Of a stretch of 64,000 nucleotides of DNA, positions 40,275 to 47,949 are shown piece by piece. The notes beneath the pieces are model-generated. The model saw only the letters and a list, made by a program, of their open reading frames with translations, did not search any database and was not told the DNA's origin. The position numbers were made by a program, and so were the translations under genes. The DNA is from Paenibacillus sp. PastM-3 (GTDB lineage Bacteria > Bacillota > Bacilli > Paenibacillales > Paenibacillaceae), in assembly GCF_029893965.1 (NCBI RefSeq), contig NZ_JARXXP010000016.1, forward strand, positions 62,001-126,000. The letters are read 5' to 3'. Within the stretch, counting starts at the first letter, position 1. Every line of letters starts with the position of its first letter.

Positions 40275-40355
40275 CTATAGAGCCGTAACCGGCCAAACGA
40301 AATGGAGAATGCTGCAAATCCGGGTAGACAAATATCAGCCGGATTAGAGCCCGAA

Positions 40356-40763
40356 TCAGGCCTTCTGCTGCAGCCGCAGACGCCGCTGGCTCATTACAGC
40401 CAGACGTTTTTTAAGCTCCCGCTCCCATTTGCTGTCCCCGATCTGCTTAGCAACAGCCAGGAGGTCAAGCGCCATATCGATCTGGCTGCGGATAATGGCC
40501 AGCGGATCTTCGCTCTCCATATTAATGACATTCTCAAAGATCGCTTCCTCGTCTTCCATTACATAATCCTGAAAATCAACGTCAGTAACGCCATCGCCAT
40601 GAGCATATTCCGCAAGAATCTCGTACTCATTCTCGACTTTGTAATGTACCTCTACCCGGTGGCATACCGGGCAAAACAGCAGGGGAACATTATGGACTTG
40701 CGTGCGATAATGTTTAAGGGTTCCCTTCGTTCCGACCATACTCGCTCCACAGCAAAAGCTCAT
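40356..40763 (-). CDS. Conserved protein with a paired-cysteine motif
   Basis: The product has 135 residues. The N-terminus carries CC at residues 4-5 and CPVC at about residues 31-34, a possible zinc ribbon. The middle is acidic (YAHGDGVTDVDFQDYVMEDEE) and the C-terminus basic and helical (MALDLLAVAKQIG...KKRLAVMSQRR). No functional family is assigned with confidence. It is an isolated gene with a terminator. Confidence 0.65.
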   Translation of the reverse strand: MSFCCGASMVGTKGTLKHYRTQVHNVPLLFCPVCHRVEVHYKVENEYEILAEYAHGDGVTDVDFQDYVMEDEEAIFENVINMESEDPLAIIRSQIDMALDLLAVAKQIGDSKWERELKKRLAVMSQRRLRLQQKA

Positions 40764-40979
40764 TATTGTTCACCCTCCTTGGGTAAGTTCCATTGATTTC
40801 TTATTATTGTATTACAAAATAATACCGGAGATTCCTCTCCTACAGGCATTATATTAACCTCAGCGCCTATTTTCAAACAATAATTCTGGAAGTTACAGAC
40901 ATTTTGTTGCAAAAAACCCCCTTGACGGAAAAAGCTTCCGGCAAAGAGGTTATAATTAGTCTTTCAAAGAGCAGACACC

Positions 40980-41519
40980 TTACAGGTTCTTGTCGCCCGG
41001 TTTCCAGTTCATGGCGCACAGACCGCCGGATTGCAGAGCCTGCAGTACACGGAGTGTCTCTTCCACGCTTCGGCCCACATCGTTGTGATTGACTACCTGG
41101 TATTTCAGTTCGCCGTCCGGATCGATGATGAACAGCCCGCGGAGAGCCACGCCTTCTTCTTCGATCAGGACGCCGTAATCACTGGCCACCTTCTTTGTGA
41201 TATCCGAAGCCAGCGGGAAGTTTATCTGCCCAAGGCCGTTCATATCGCGAGGTGTAGTGATCCATGCTTTGTGGCTGTGAACAGAGTCAACGCTCACGCC
41301 GAGAATTTCGGTATCCAGATCAGCGAAATCTGCTGCTGCATCACTGAGTGCTGTAATTTCAGTCGGACATACAAATGTGAAATCAAGCGGATAAAAGAAG
41401 AATACTAGCCATTTGCCGCGGTAGTCGGACAAGCTAACTTTACCAAAATCTTTACCGTCGCCAGTTACTGTTTCCATTGTGAAGTCCGGTGCCGGTTTAC
41501 CTACCAAACGTTCTGCCAT
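40980..41519 (-). CDS. Typical 2-Cys peroxiredoxin
   Basis: This enzyme reduces hydrogen peroxide and alkyl peroxides with a thioredoxin-type donor. The product has 179 residues. The peroxidatic cysteine is C51 in FTFVCPTEI and the resolving cysteine is C168 in GLCAMNWKPG. It resembles the YkuU group rather than AhpC, and no AhpF reductase gene is adjacent. AGGAGG precedes the ATG. A perfect PerR box lies upstream, so peroxide induction through PerR is expected. Confidence 0.92.
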   Translation of the reverse strand: MAERLVGKPAPDFTMETVTGDGKDFGKVSLSDYRGKWLVFFFYPLDFTFVCPTEITALSDAAADFADLDTEILGVSVDSVHSHKAWITTPRDMNGLGQINFPLASDITKKVASDYGVLIEEEGVALRGLFIIDPDGELKYQVVNHNDVGRSVEETLRVLQALQSGGLCAMNWKPGDKNL

Positions 41520-41643
41520 TGCTTAATTTCCTCCTTTAATTATGTAAGAAAAACAACCACTAGCATGATCCCCTGCCGAGGGAATGAGGCAATATGCTTT
41601 ACTGATTGAATGAATTGGCCACTTAGTTGTTGCTATAGACCAA

Positions 41644-41706
41644 ATGGTATCATCGCACTAAATCAAAGTCAATATTACACTCATTACTTTTTTATAATAA
41701 TTATAA
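41644..41706 (-). promoter_or_regulatory. Peroxiredoxin promoter with perfect PerR box
   Basis: TTATAATAATTATAA at 41692-41706 matches all defined positions of the PerR box TTATAATNATTATAA. On the minus strand a TTGACT (41667-41672) and an extended -10 TGATACCAT (-10 hexamer 41644-41649) are 17 bases apart. The box sits about 20 bases upstream of the -35. Confidence 0.8.
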
Positions 41707-41768
41707 ATAAGCACCATTCTGTGAAGTTTATTGTCTTTCTGCGTCAAAGAAGGAATATAGCAGCAGAT

Positions 41769-42851
41769 TTACGCTTTGCGAATTGCCGCAACTATCAGAT
41801 CGCCCATTTCGGTAGTGCTGATCGCCTTGCTCTTATCTACAGCAATATCGCTGGTACGGTGTCCGGCATCAAGCACCTCTGCCACAGCGGCTTCAATAGC
41901 CGCAGCTGCATCCTCATAGCCGAAGGTCATACGGAACATCAGAGCCAGCGACAGGATGGTCGCAATCGGGTTAGCCAGGCCTTGACCTGCGATGTCAGGC
42001 GCAGAGCCGTGTACAGGCTCATACAAGCCGTAGCTGCCCTCGCCCAGTGAGGCCGAAGCCAGCATGCCGATGGATCCGGTCAGCATTGCTGCCTCGTCAC
42101 TCAGAATATCCCCGAACATGTTCTCGGTCACAATGACGTCGAAGCTTGACGGACGGCGCAGCAGCTGCATTGCACAGTTGTCAACCAGTACGTGCTCCAG
42201 CTCCACCTGCGGATATTCAGGAGCGATCCGGTTAACAACCTCACGCCACAGGCGGGAAGTTTCCAGTACGTTTGCTTTGTCCACGCTGGCCAGCTTGTTG
42301 CGGCGTTTGCCCGCAATTTCAAACGCCTGGCGCACGATGCGCTCCACTTCCGTTACATTGTATACGCAAGTATCTACTGCTTCTTCACCGTGTTCCCCCT
42401 GCCGGCGCAGCTTGTCGCCAAAGTAAATACCTCCGGTCAGCTCACGCACAACCATCAGGTCTGTGCCTTCCAGCACTTCCGGCTTCAGGGTGGATGCATC
42501 CTTCAGGCAGTCAAACACATTGGCAGGACGCAGATTGGAGAACAGTCCCAGCGCTTTGCGGATGCCGAGAAGTCCGGTTTCCGGCCGCAGCTCTTTCGGG
42601 TTGTTGTCCCACTTCGGTCCACCGACAGCTCCCAGCAGCACAGCATCTGCACTGCGGCAGATTTCCAGCGTATCTTCCGGAAGCGGAGTTCCACGCTCGT
42701 CAATGGCGATTCCGCCAAACAGGGCATGCTCTGTTTCAAAAGCATAGCCAAATACCTCTTCCGCTTTTCTCAATACTTTTTCCGCTTCAGCCACAACCTC
42801 AGGTCCGATTCCGTCCCCGGCGATTACGGCGATCTTTTTAACCTCGCTCAT
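41769..42851 (-). CDS. leuB: 3-isopropylmalate dehydrogenase
   Basis: This enzyme oxidises and decarboxylates 3-isopropylmalate in leucine synthesis. The product has about 360 residues. Motifs include the N-terminal IAGDGIGPEV, substrate arginine region RPETGLLGIRKALGLFSNLRP, VRELTGGIYFG, and the metal/NAD segment NMFGDILSDEA followed by EPVHGSAPDIAG. The ATG at 42851 has AAGGAG at eight bases; a GTG three codons upstream overlaps that site. It lies about 11.5 kb from leuA on the same strand and does not share its leader. leuC and leuD are not in the window. Confidence 0.94.
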   Translation of the reverse strand: MSEVKKIAVIAGDGIGPEVVAEAEKVLRKAEEVFGYAFETEHALFGGIAIDERGTPLPEDTLEICRSADAVLLGAVGGPKWDNNPKELRPETGLLGIRKALGLFSNLRPANVFDCLKDASTLKPEVLEGTDLMVVRELTGGIYFGDKLRRQGEHGEEAVDTCVYNVTEVERIVRQAFEIAGKRRNKLASVDKANVLETSRLWREVVNRIAPEYPQVELEHVLVDNCAMQLLRRPSSFDVIVTENMFGDILSDEAAMLTGSIGMLASASLGEGSYGLYEPVHGSAPDIAGQGLANPIATILSLALMFRMTFGYEDAAAAIEAAVAEVLDAGHRTSDIAVDKSKAISTTEMGDLIVAAIRKA

Positions 42852-43030
42852 TTCCGTCACTCCTTAAATGATCTGCTCTGCTGTACGCAGGCATAGTTCT
42901 TCTGTATATTGTTGTAACATAATGGTCCAAGCTGTGCCAAATACATAAAAGCAATGACCTTGATAGGAAGCACCTATGAAGCGATGCGGCACTGAATTAT
43001 ACCGTTCCACTTTCCCATGGCAGATTTTTT

Positions 43031-43058
43031 TTGCTATCATCATTACAGGCAATACAAT
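43031..43058 (+). promoter_or_regulatory. Sigma-A-like promoter for the glycosyltransferase
   Basis: TTGCTA (43031-43036) and TACAAT (43053-43058) are 16 bases apart, 34 bases ahead of the start codon. Confidence 0.5.
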
Positions 43059-43091
43059 AAAGTATTACAAAGGAAAATACGGAGGGAAATC

Positions 43092-43871
43092 ATGAAGATA
43101 TCAGCCGCTATGATTATAAAAAATGAATCAAGAAGCATCATCCGGTGCCTGGCCAGCATTGTTGACGCTGTTGATGAAATCATTATTGTAGATACAGGCT
43201 CGACTGATAATACAATTGAGTTAATCAGAGAATTTGACTTGCAGCATAAAAATAATATCCACATTTATAATTTTGAATGGGTAGATGACTTTTCAGCGGC
43301 ACGTAATTATTCGCTCTCTAAAACGCAATACGAATGGAAGCTCATTATTGACGGCGATGAATACCTGCATCCTGAGGATGCCAGGAACTTAAGCGGCTTT
43401 TGCAGAGAGGCAGCTGCTGATGGCACTAAGAATATTGTTATTGATATTGAGTACATCAACATTGCGGACAATGAAGTGATCGGTGTATTTAAAGAAGGGG
43501 TTGCCCGGCTCTTTCGCGGCGGAGATATCCGTTTTGAACGAAGAATTCATGAACAGCTTACCTTAAAAGGTGTAGCAGGAAAAAGGATTTCTTTACCGAT
43601 ACGCCTATATCACGATGGTTATGACCCTAAGCTGGTAAACAAAGAACGAAAGGCGTTGCGGAACGTAAAGCTGCTCGGAAGCTCGATGCAGGATGATCCT
43701 GGCGACTATATGAATCATATTTATTATGCAAGGGAAATTACACACTACAATAAGGACTTAGCGCTTCAACATCTTGAAGAGGCGGAATATTTGTACAAGC
43801 AGCACAATGTAAGGAATGAAATGGTTGAGAATTTCATAAAATTGTCCAGATCGGAAATCGTTAACTCCTGA
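43092..43871 (+). CDS. Glycosyltransferase family 2
   Basis: This GT-A fold protein has 259 residues. The N-terminus reads MKISAAMIIKNESRSI, the nucleotide-binding VDTGSTDNTIEL motif follows, and the metal-binding DGDEYL comes near residue 92. The last 70 residues look helical, like the start of a TPR-type extension (YAREITHYNKDLALQHLEEAEYLYKQ). It resembles SunS-type and other short GT2 enzymes; the acceptor is unknown. Its codon use is more AT-rich than its neighbours, so it may have been acquired. GGAGGG precedes the ATG. Confidence 0.85.
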   Translation: MKISAAMIIKNESRSIIRCLASIVDAVDEIIIVDTGSTDNTIELIREFDLQHKNNIHIYNFEWVDDFSAARNYSLSKTQYEWKLIIDGDEYLHPEDARNLSGFCREAAADGTKNIVIDIEYINIADNEVIGVFKEGVARLFRGGDIRFERRIHEQLTLKGVAGKRISLPIRLYHDGYDPKLVNKERKALRNVKLLGSSMQDDPGDYMNHIYYAREITHYNKDLALQHLEEAEYLYKQHNVRNEMVENFIKLSRSEIVNS

Positions 43872-43963
43872 CTATTTGCTCTTCATTCCCGGGTTGGATA
43901 CAATAAACATGCTGTTGTTTTCCATAAAGCACTGGTCTATTTCATAAAAGGAGTGAATGTGAA

Positions 43964-44944
43964 ATGCAGTATACTAAGCTTGGAAAATCCGGTTTGAAGG
44001 TCAGCCGTCTCTGTCTGGGCACGATGAATTTCGGCCCGATTACGGACGAGAAGGAAGCCTTCCGCATTATGGACGCTGCGCTTGATGCAGGAGTGAATTT
44101 CTTCGATACCGCCAACATTTACGGCTGGGGCGAAAACTCCGGGCTTACAGAGACCATTATTGGACGCTGGTTCAAGCAGGGCGGCGGACGCCGCGAGAAA
44201 GTAGTGCTTGCTACCAAGGTGTACGGTGCCATGAGCGACAAGCTTGACGGTCCTAACGATGAAAGCGGTCTCTCCTCATATATAATCCGCCGCCACCTGG
44301 AAGGCTCCCTGCAGCGCCTGCAGACCGATCACATTGAGCTGTACCAGATGCACCATGTTGACCGCAGCGTGTCCTGGGACGAGCTATGGGGCGCATTTGA
44401 GCTTGCGGTGAACCAGGGCAAAGTCGGCTACGTCGGCTCCAGCAATTTCGCGGGGTGGGACATTGCCATTGCCCAATCTGAGGCGAAGGCACGCGGCTTC
44501 CTCGGCCTGGTATCCGAGCAGCATAAATACAGCCTGACCTGCCGCCTGCCCGAGCTTGAGGTGCTTCCGGCAGCGCAGAATCTCGGTCTTGGCGTTATCC
44601 CATGGAGCCCGCTCGACGGGGGATTGCTAGGCCGGAACGCCCTTATGAAGATTGAGGGCAGCCGCAGCGGCGGCAATGCCGAACGTATAGAACAGCATAA
44701 GAGCCAGCTTGAAGCCTTTGCTGAGTTAAGCCGTGAGCTCGGGGAGCCGCAGGACAATATCGCTCTGGCCTGGCTGCTGGCTAATCCTGCTGTAACAGCG
44801 CCTATTATTGGCCCGCGCACACTGGAGCAGTTCGAAAGCGCACTGCGCTGCCTTGAGGTTGTACTGGATGAGAGCGTGCTGAAGCGGCTGGACGAAATTT
44901 TCCCGGGTCCAGGCGGAGCTGCACCGAAGGCGTATGCCTGGTAA
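43964..44944 (+). CDS. Aldo/keto reductase
   Basis: This is an NADPH-dependent (beta/alpha)8 reductase of 326 residues. The catalytic set is visible: FDTANIYG (Asp, Tyr), LATKVYG (Lys) and YQMHHVD (His). The coenzyme-binding C-terminal region has PIIGPRTLEQFES. Length and motifs fit the voltage-gated channel beta-subunit/YhdN-like branch. Carbonyl substrate unknown. AAAAGGAG precedes the ATG, and a shared terminator follows. Confidence 0.92.
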   Translation: MQYTKLGKSGLKVSRLCLGTMNFGPITDEKEAFRIMDAALDAGVNFFDTANIYGWGENSGLTETIIGRWFKQGGGRREKVVLATKVYGAMSDKLDGPNDESGLSSYIIRRHLEGSLQRLQTDHIELYQMHHVDRSVSWDELWGAFELAVNQGKVGYVGSSNFAGWDIAIAQSEAKARGFLGLVSEQHKYSLTCRLPELEVLPAAQNLGLGVIPWSPLDGGLLGRNALMKIEGSRSGGNAERIEQHKSQLEAFAELSRELGEPQDNIALAWLLANPAVTAPIIGPRTLEQFESALRCLEVVLDESVLKRLDEIFPGPGGAAPKAYAW

Positions 44945-44984
44945 CATACCTGACTATTAGTACTCTCTTAACCTTATACAGATC

Positions 44985-45036
44985 AGCAAAAGGAGCAGCA
45001 CCACCGGACAATGTCCGGGAGGCTGCTCCTTTTGCT
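44985..45036. terminator. Bidirectional intrinsic terminator
   Basis: AGCAAAAGGAGCAGC and GCTGCTCCTTTTGCT pair over 15 bases around an inner CCGGAC/GTCCGG stem. It overlaps the stop of the convergent DUF4097 gene. Confidence 0.85.
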
Positions 45037-46126
45037 ACTCGGCTGTATCTACAGTAATGGCACCGTTACTGGTTGACAGGGAAACCTCATGTTTTCCGGC
45101 ACCCAGCACTGCTGTGCCATGATTATCATCCTCCCGGTTCCAGTTAACATTTCCCTTCAATCCGCCGTTGCTCGTCTCCGCATCGATCTCAGCGTCTGTT
45201 GCCGCCGGCAGGCTGACGGTTATTTTGCCGTTAGTGGAGTCCAGCTCCCAATCGCCAGTAACCGCAGAGTTAACGGTGATTCTGCCGTTGCTGCTCTCTG
45301 CCGACACTGAACCGTCAATATTGGTAAGCGTGATTGCACCATTGGAGCTGGAAAGCTCGGTTTCCCCCTGCACATTCTGAACGGAAATGGTCCCATTACT
45401 GGTGTGGGCATCAACTCCGCCGGTGATATCATGAATATCCAGCGTACCGTTGCTGGTATCGACCTCAATGCCTGCCGTAAGATTGGCAGCTTCAACTGCC
45501 CCGTCGCTGGTCTCCACCAGGACCGCCAGATTCTGCGGAAGGCTGATATTCAAATACGGTTCCTTGGTATAGACGCCGAAGTGAATGTTTGACAGCCAGT
45601 TCGTCTCCAGATCCAGCTTCAGAATAAGCGTATCCCCATCTTCGGATACCTTCCACTTCTTCTCCATAGCGTCCGCTGCTTCGCTTTCGTTTTTGCCCGG
45701 AAGCTCGAGCTTGCCCTCATACTCAAGGGTGTTCCCGTCTGTTCCTTGAATCATAACCTTTCCGCTGGGCAGTTCAATCTTCACACGCTCAATCTTGGGC
45801 TGTACCTCGACTGTTCCACTCAGCGGAGCCAGCTGCGTCCGGCCGAAAATTCCGCCGAGTGTTCCGCCAGCCAGTACGGTCTGCCCGCCGCTTGCCAGCA
45901 CCAGCACGATAATCAGCAGAATGGCCCAGCCGCTGACACGGGTTTTGACATCTGAGCGGATGAACAGCCGGATCAGCATTTCCAGTCCGAACAGAATAAG
46001 TAATGCCGGCCACAAATAACCCAGGGTATCGTATGAAACCACATCATATTGAGCCAAAACGATTAATACACCCACTGCGATGCAGCCGATTGCGGCAGAG
46101 AAGCTGCCGATTTTCCATCTCCCCAT
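45035..46126 (-). CDS. Membrane-anchored DUF4097 (LiaF-like) protein
   Basis: The product has 363 residues. Three or four membrane segments occupy the first 90 residues, followed by an external domain. From about residue 210 the segment T/S-S-N-G-x-I/V recurs every 18-20 residues (DTSNGTLD, HTSNGTIS, SSSNGAIT, ESSNGRIT, DSTNGKIT, ETSNGGLK, STSNGAIT), the signature of a DUF4097 beta-solenoid. LiaF-like proteins act in envelope-stress sensing. It ends the ECF sigma operon and probably monitors or protects the envelope; no precise role shown. Its stop lies inside a shared terminator. Confidence 0.8.
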   Translation of the reverse strand: MGRWKIGSFSAAIGCIAVGVLIVLAQYDVVSYDTLGYLWPALLILFGLEMLIRLFIRSDVKTRVSGWAILLIIVLVLASGGQTVLAGGTLGGIFGRTQLAPLSGTVEVQPKIERVKIELPSGKVMIQGTDGNTLEYEGKLELPGKNESEAADAMEKKWKVSEDGDTLILKLDLETNWLSNIHFGVYTKEPYLNISLPQNLAVLVETSDGAVEAANLTAGIEVDTSNGTLDIHDITGGVDAHTSNGTISVQNVQGETELSSSNGAITLTNIDGSVSAESSNGRITVNSAVTGDWELDSTNGKITVSLPAATDAEIDAETSNGGLKGNVNWNREDDNHGTAVLGAGKHEVSLSTSNGAITVDTAE

Positions 46127-46144
46127 GGATCAAATCCCCATTTC

Positions 46145-46642
46145 CTATACTTTTGAATTTTTTTTGAGCATTCTGAAGCCGTATCCGATCAGGGCCAGCG
46201 ACAGCAGAATGGACCCGATATTCATATCGGTAAGAATACGCCAGAGCCACGGAAAAGCGGTAGCCACCAGCAGCAGGAAGCCTGCCGCGACACAGCCGAT
46301 GCCCAGCCATACAGGATTTACATCATCCTGCGGATACTCCGATACCGGAGGCAAACCCATGCTCCACGGGGCTCCATAACTGTCCGGGTGGAACATCATC
46401 CGCTCATGCTCGGCGATCGTCAGCTTCATCCAGGCCGCTTTTTGCAGGGCATCAAATAATTGATAGAACCAGAGAGCAGCAAGTGCGAACGGGAACACCG
46501 TCGGCATGGACGGAATAAAAATGATACACGCCGAGGCTCCGATCATATACTGCAGTCCAAGCTTTTTAAATCCCAGATATAAATGTCCCAAGCCCGGTAC
46601 AAGCGCCAGGAAAAAGGTAAGCCAGCGTTTTTTCTTAATCAT
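46145..46642 (-). CDS. Membrane protein of the ECF operon
   Basis: The product has about 165 residues with four to five membrane segments. It opens MIKKKRWLTFFLALVPGLG, followed by GHLYLGFKKLG, a TM2-like pattern, and later WLGIGCVAAGFLLLVATAF. A cytoplasmic or external loop with a proline-rich segment (PPVSEYPQDD) separates two halves. The ATG at 46642 with GGAGG seven bases upstream is preferred to starts further up. The leader is nearly identical to that of the gene at 60485. Function unknown. Confidence 0.7.
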   Translation of the reverse strand: MIKKKRWLTFFLALVPGLGHLYLGFKKLGLQYMIGASACIIFIPSMPTVFPFALAALWFYQLFDALQKAAWMKLTIAEHERMMFHPDSYGAPWSMGLPPVSEYPQDDVNPVWLGIGCVAAGFLLLVATAFPWLWRILTDMNIGSILLSLALIGYGFRMLKKNSKV

Positions 46643-46731
46643 GCTATATCCTCCTAAAAGTTTGGTGAGCATTCCTTCTTCGCCTTGTCTTCTTTTACAA
46701 CTCTTTTCGTAAGCCAAAGCTGATTATGCTT

Positions 46732-47187
46732 CTATTTATGGCCGCCTTGGGCATTAAACCATGCTGTAACGGATGTCGACATCTGCCCGTTGATCTCGGT
46801 GATTCCGTAGGCCAGATTCTCAAATACCCCGAACTGCAGCAGCAGAAACGTAAGGCCCACTGCAACTCCATAGTGCATCCATGATGTGCCTGGTGCAGTC
46901 CGGCGCCGGGCTGCGGTCGCCCTGACAGCGCGCTCACGGCGGCCTGCTTCAAGCTGCCCAATATGCTCCATTACGTCATTCGTTATATCGGGAAAATCCC
47001 ATGACTCCGGCGTATCTAGTCCGGCTTCCATCTCACTCCACAGTTCGGCCAGCCCACGGGCCTCCTCCAGCCATGATGAGCAGCCGGGACAAGCTTCGAT
47101 GTGCAGACGGATATTCAGCTCCATCTCCGGAGACAGTGTGCCTTCAATATAATGCGGCATCCATTCTTTGACTGTTGCACAATTCAT
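46732..47187 (-). CDS. Anti-sigma factor with zinc-binding domain
   Basis: The product has about 151 residues. The N-terminal part carries the zf-HC2/ZAS motif HIEACPGC and an upstream cysteine (NCATVKEW), a zinc domain that binds ECF sigma factors. One transmembrane helix lies near residue 105-125 (YGVAVGLTFLLLQFGVF). The ATG at 47187 overlaps the sigma gene stop (ATGA), which fixes it as the cognate anti-sigma. It presumably holds the sigma factor at the membrane until stress. Confidence 0.88.
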   Translation of the reverse strand: MNCATVKEWMPHYIEGTLSPEMELNIRLHIEACPGCSSWLEEARGLAELWSEMEAGLDTPESWDFPDITNDVMEHIGQLEAGRRERAVRATAARRRTAPGTSWMHYGVAVGLTFLLLQFGVFENLAYGITEINGQMSTSVTAWFNAQGGHK

Positions 47188-47726
47188 CGCCATTCCTCCC
47201 CGCTTTTTCGCATCATCTGTCTGGCTCTGTAGAGCTGTGATTCTACTGTTTTAACCGAGACGCCCTTCTGTTCGGCAATTTCCTGATAGGAGTGGTGCTG
47301 AAAATAATACAGCTGCACGACCGACCGGTACGGTTCCGTGAGGCTGTTCAGATTCTGATCCAGCTCCTCTGAGGCTTCCTTGCTCAGTGCCGCCTGCTCC
47401 GGCGTATGTGAGGTAATCCAGTCATTCTCTGTATAATCCGCCGTACTGCGGTGGCGCCATTCCCTGTCATTGGCCCGTTTCCAGTCCAGACAGGTTCTGT
47501 ATGCAATCCGGTACAGCCAGGTAGAGAATGAAGACTGTCCCCTGAAGGAGGGGAGCGCCTTGTAGGCTTTGATGAAGACTTCCTGAGCCATATCCTTGGC
47601 CGACTCGGCTTCTCCCGTTATTTTGATGCACACTCGGTATACCATGCCCTGATAACGCGTCACCAGATGTCCAAAAGCCTGGCTCTGGCCGTTAAGCACG
47701 GCTGAAATCCATTCCGCCTCTTCCAA
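47184..47726 (-). CDS. ECF sigma factor
   Basis: This is a sigma-70 family ECF protein of 180 residues. Region 2 contains DMAQEVFIKAYKALPSFRG and FSTWLYRIAYRTCLDW; region 4 contains LTEPYRSVVQLYYFQHHSYQEIAE and VSVKTVESQLYRAR. It starts with TTG after an AGGAGGGG site. It is followed by its anti-sigma, a membrane protein and a LiaF-like protein on the same strand, so it probably directs an envelope-stress response of the SigW type. No convincing autoregulated promoter was assigned. Confidence 0.9.
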   Translation of the reverse strand: MEEAEWISAVLNGQSQAFGHLVTRYQGMVYRVCIKITGEAESAKDMAQEVFIKAYKALPSFRGQSSFSTWLYRIAYRTCLDWKRANDREWRHRSTADYTENDWITSHTPEQAALSKEASEELDQNLNSLTEPYRSVVQLYYFQHHSYQEIAEQKGVSVKTVESQLYRARQMMRKSGEEWR

Positions 47727-47869
47727 GTCGTTCTCCCCTCCTTCTTCATAACGTTAGACGCCGGGCAATCCGGTTCCCCTGCAGGCCGTAACGTATTTTT
47801 TCAAAAAAGATTACTCATACCTAGTTTACCGTAGAATCCCCTGCAAAAGTCCGTAAACATTCTTGAATA

Positions 47870-47917
47870 TAAGAAAAAAAACAACCCACCCAAAGCAGTT
47901 CATCAGGTGGATTGTTT
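47870..47917 (-). terminator. Intrinsic terminator after the adhesin gene
   Basis: ACAATCCACC and GGGTGGGTTGT-type arms pair around a 15-base loop and are followed by TTTTTTTT on the minus strand. Confidence 0.75.
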
Positions 47918-47949
47918 CGTTGCTATGAATGTTATTTATCGTTTGAAAA

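Noticed and set aside
40904..40960. TTGACG and TATAAT pair on the plus strand
   Set aside because: The spacer is about 23 bases, too long for a promoter, and no plus-strand gene follows.
47727..47830. Autoregulated ECF promoter (GGAAC and CGTC words) before the sigma gene
   Set aside because: Both words occur but the spacing (about 11 bases) is too short for an ECF promoter.
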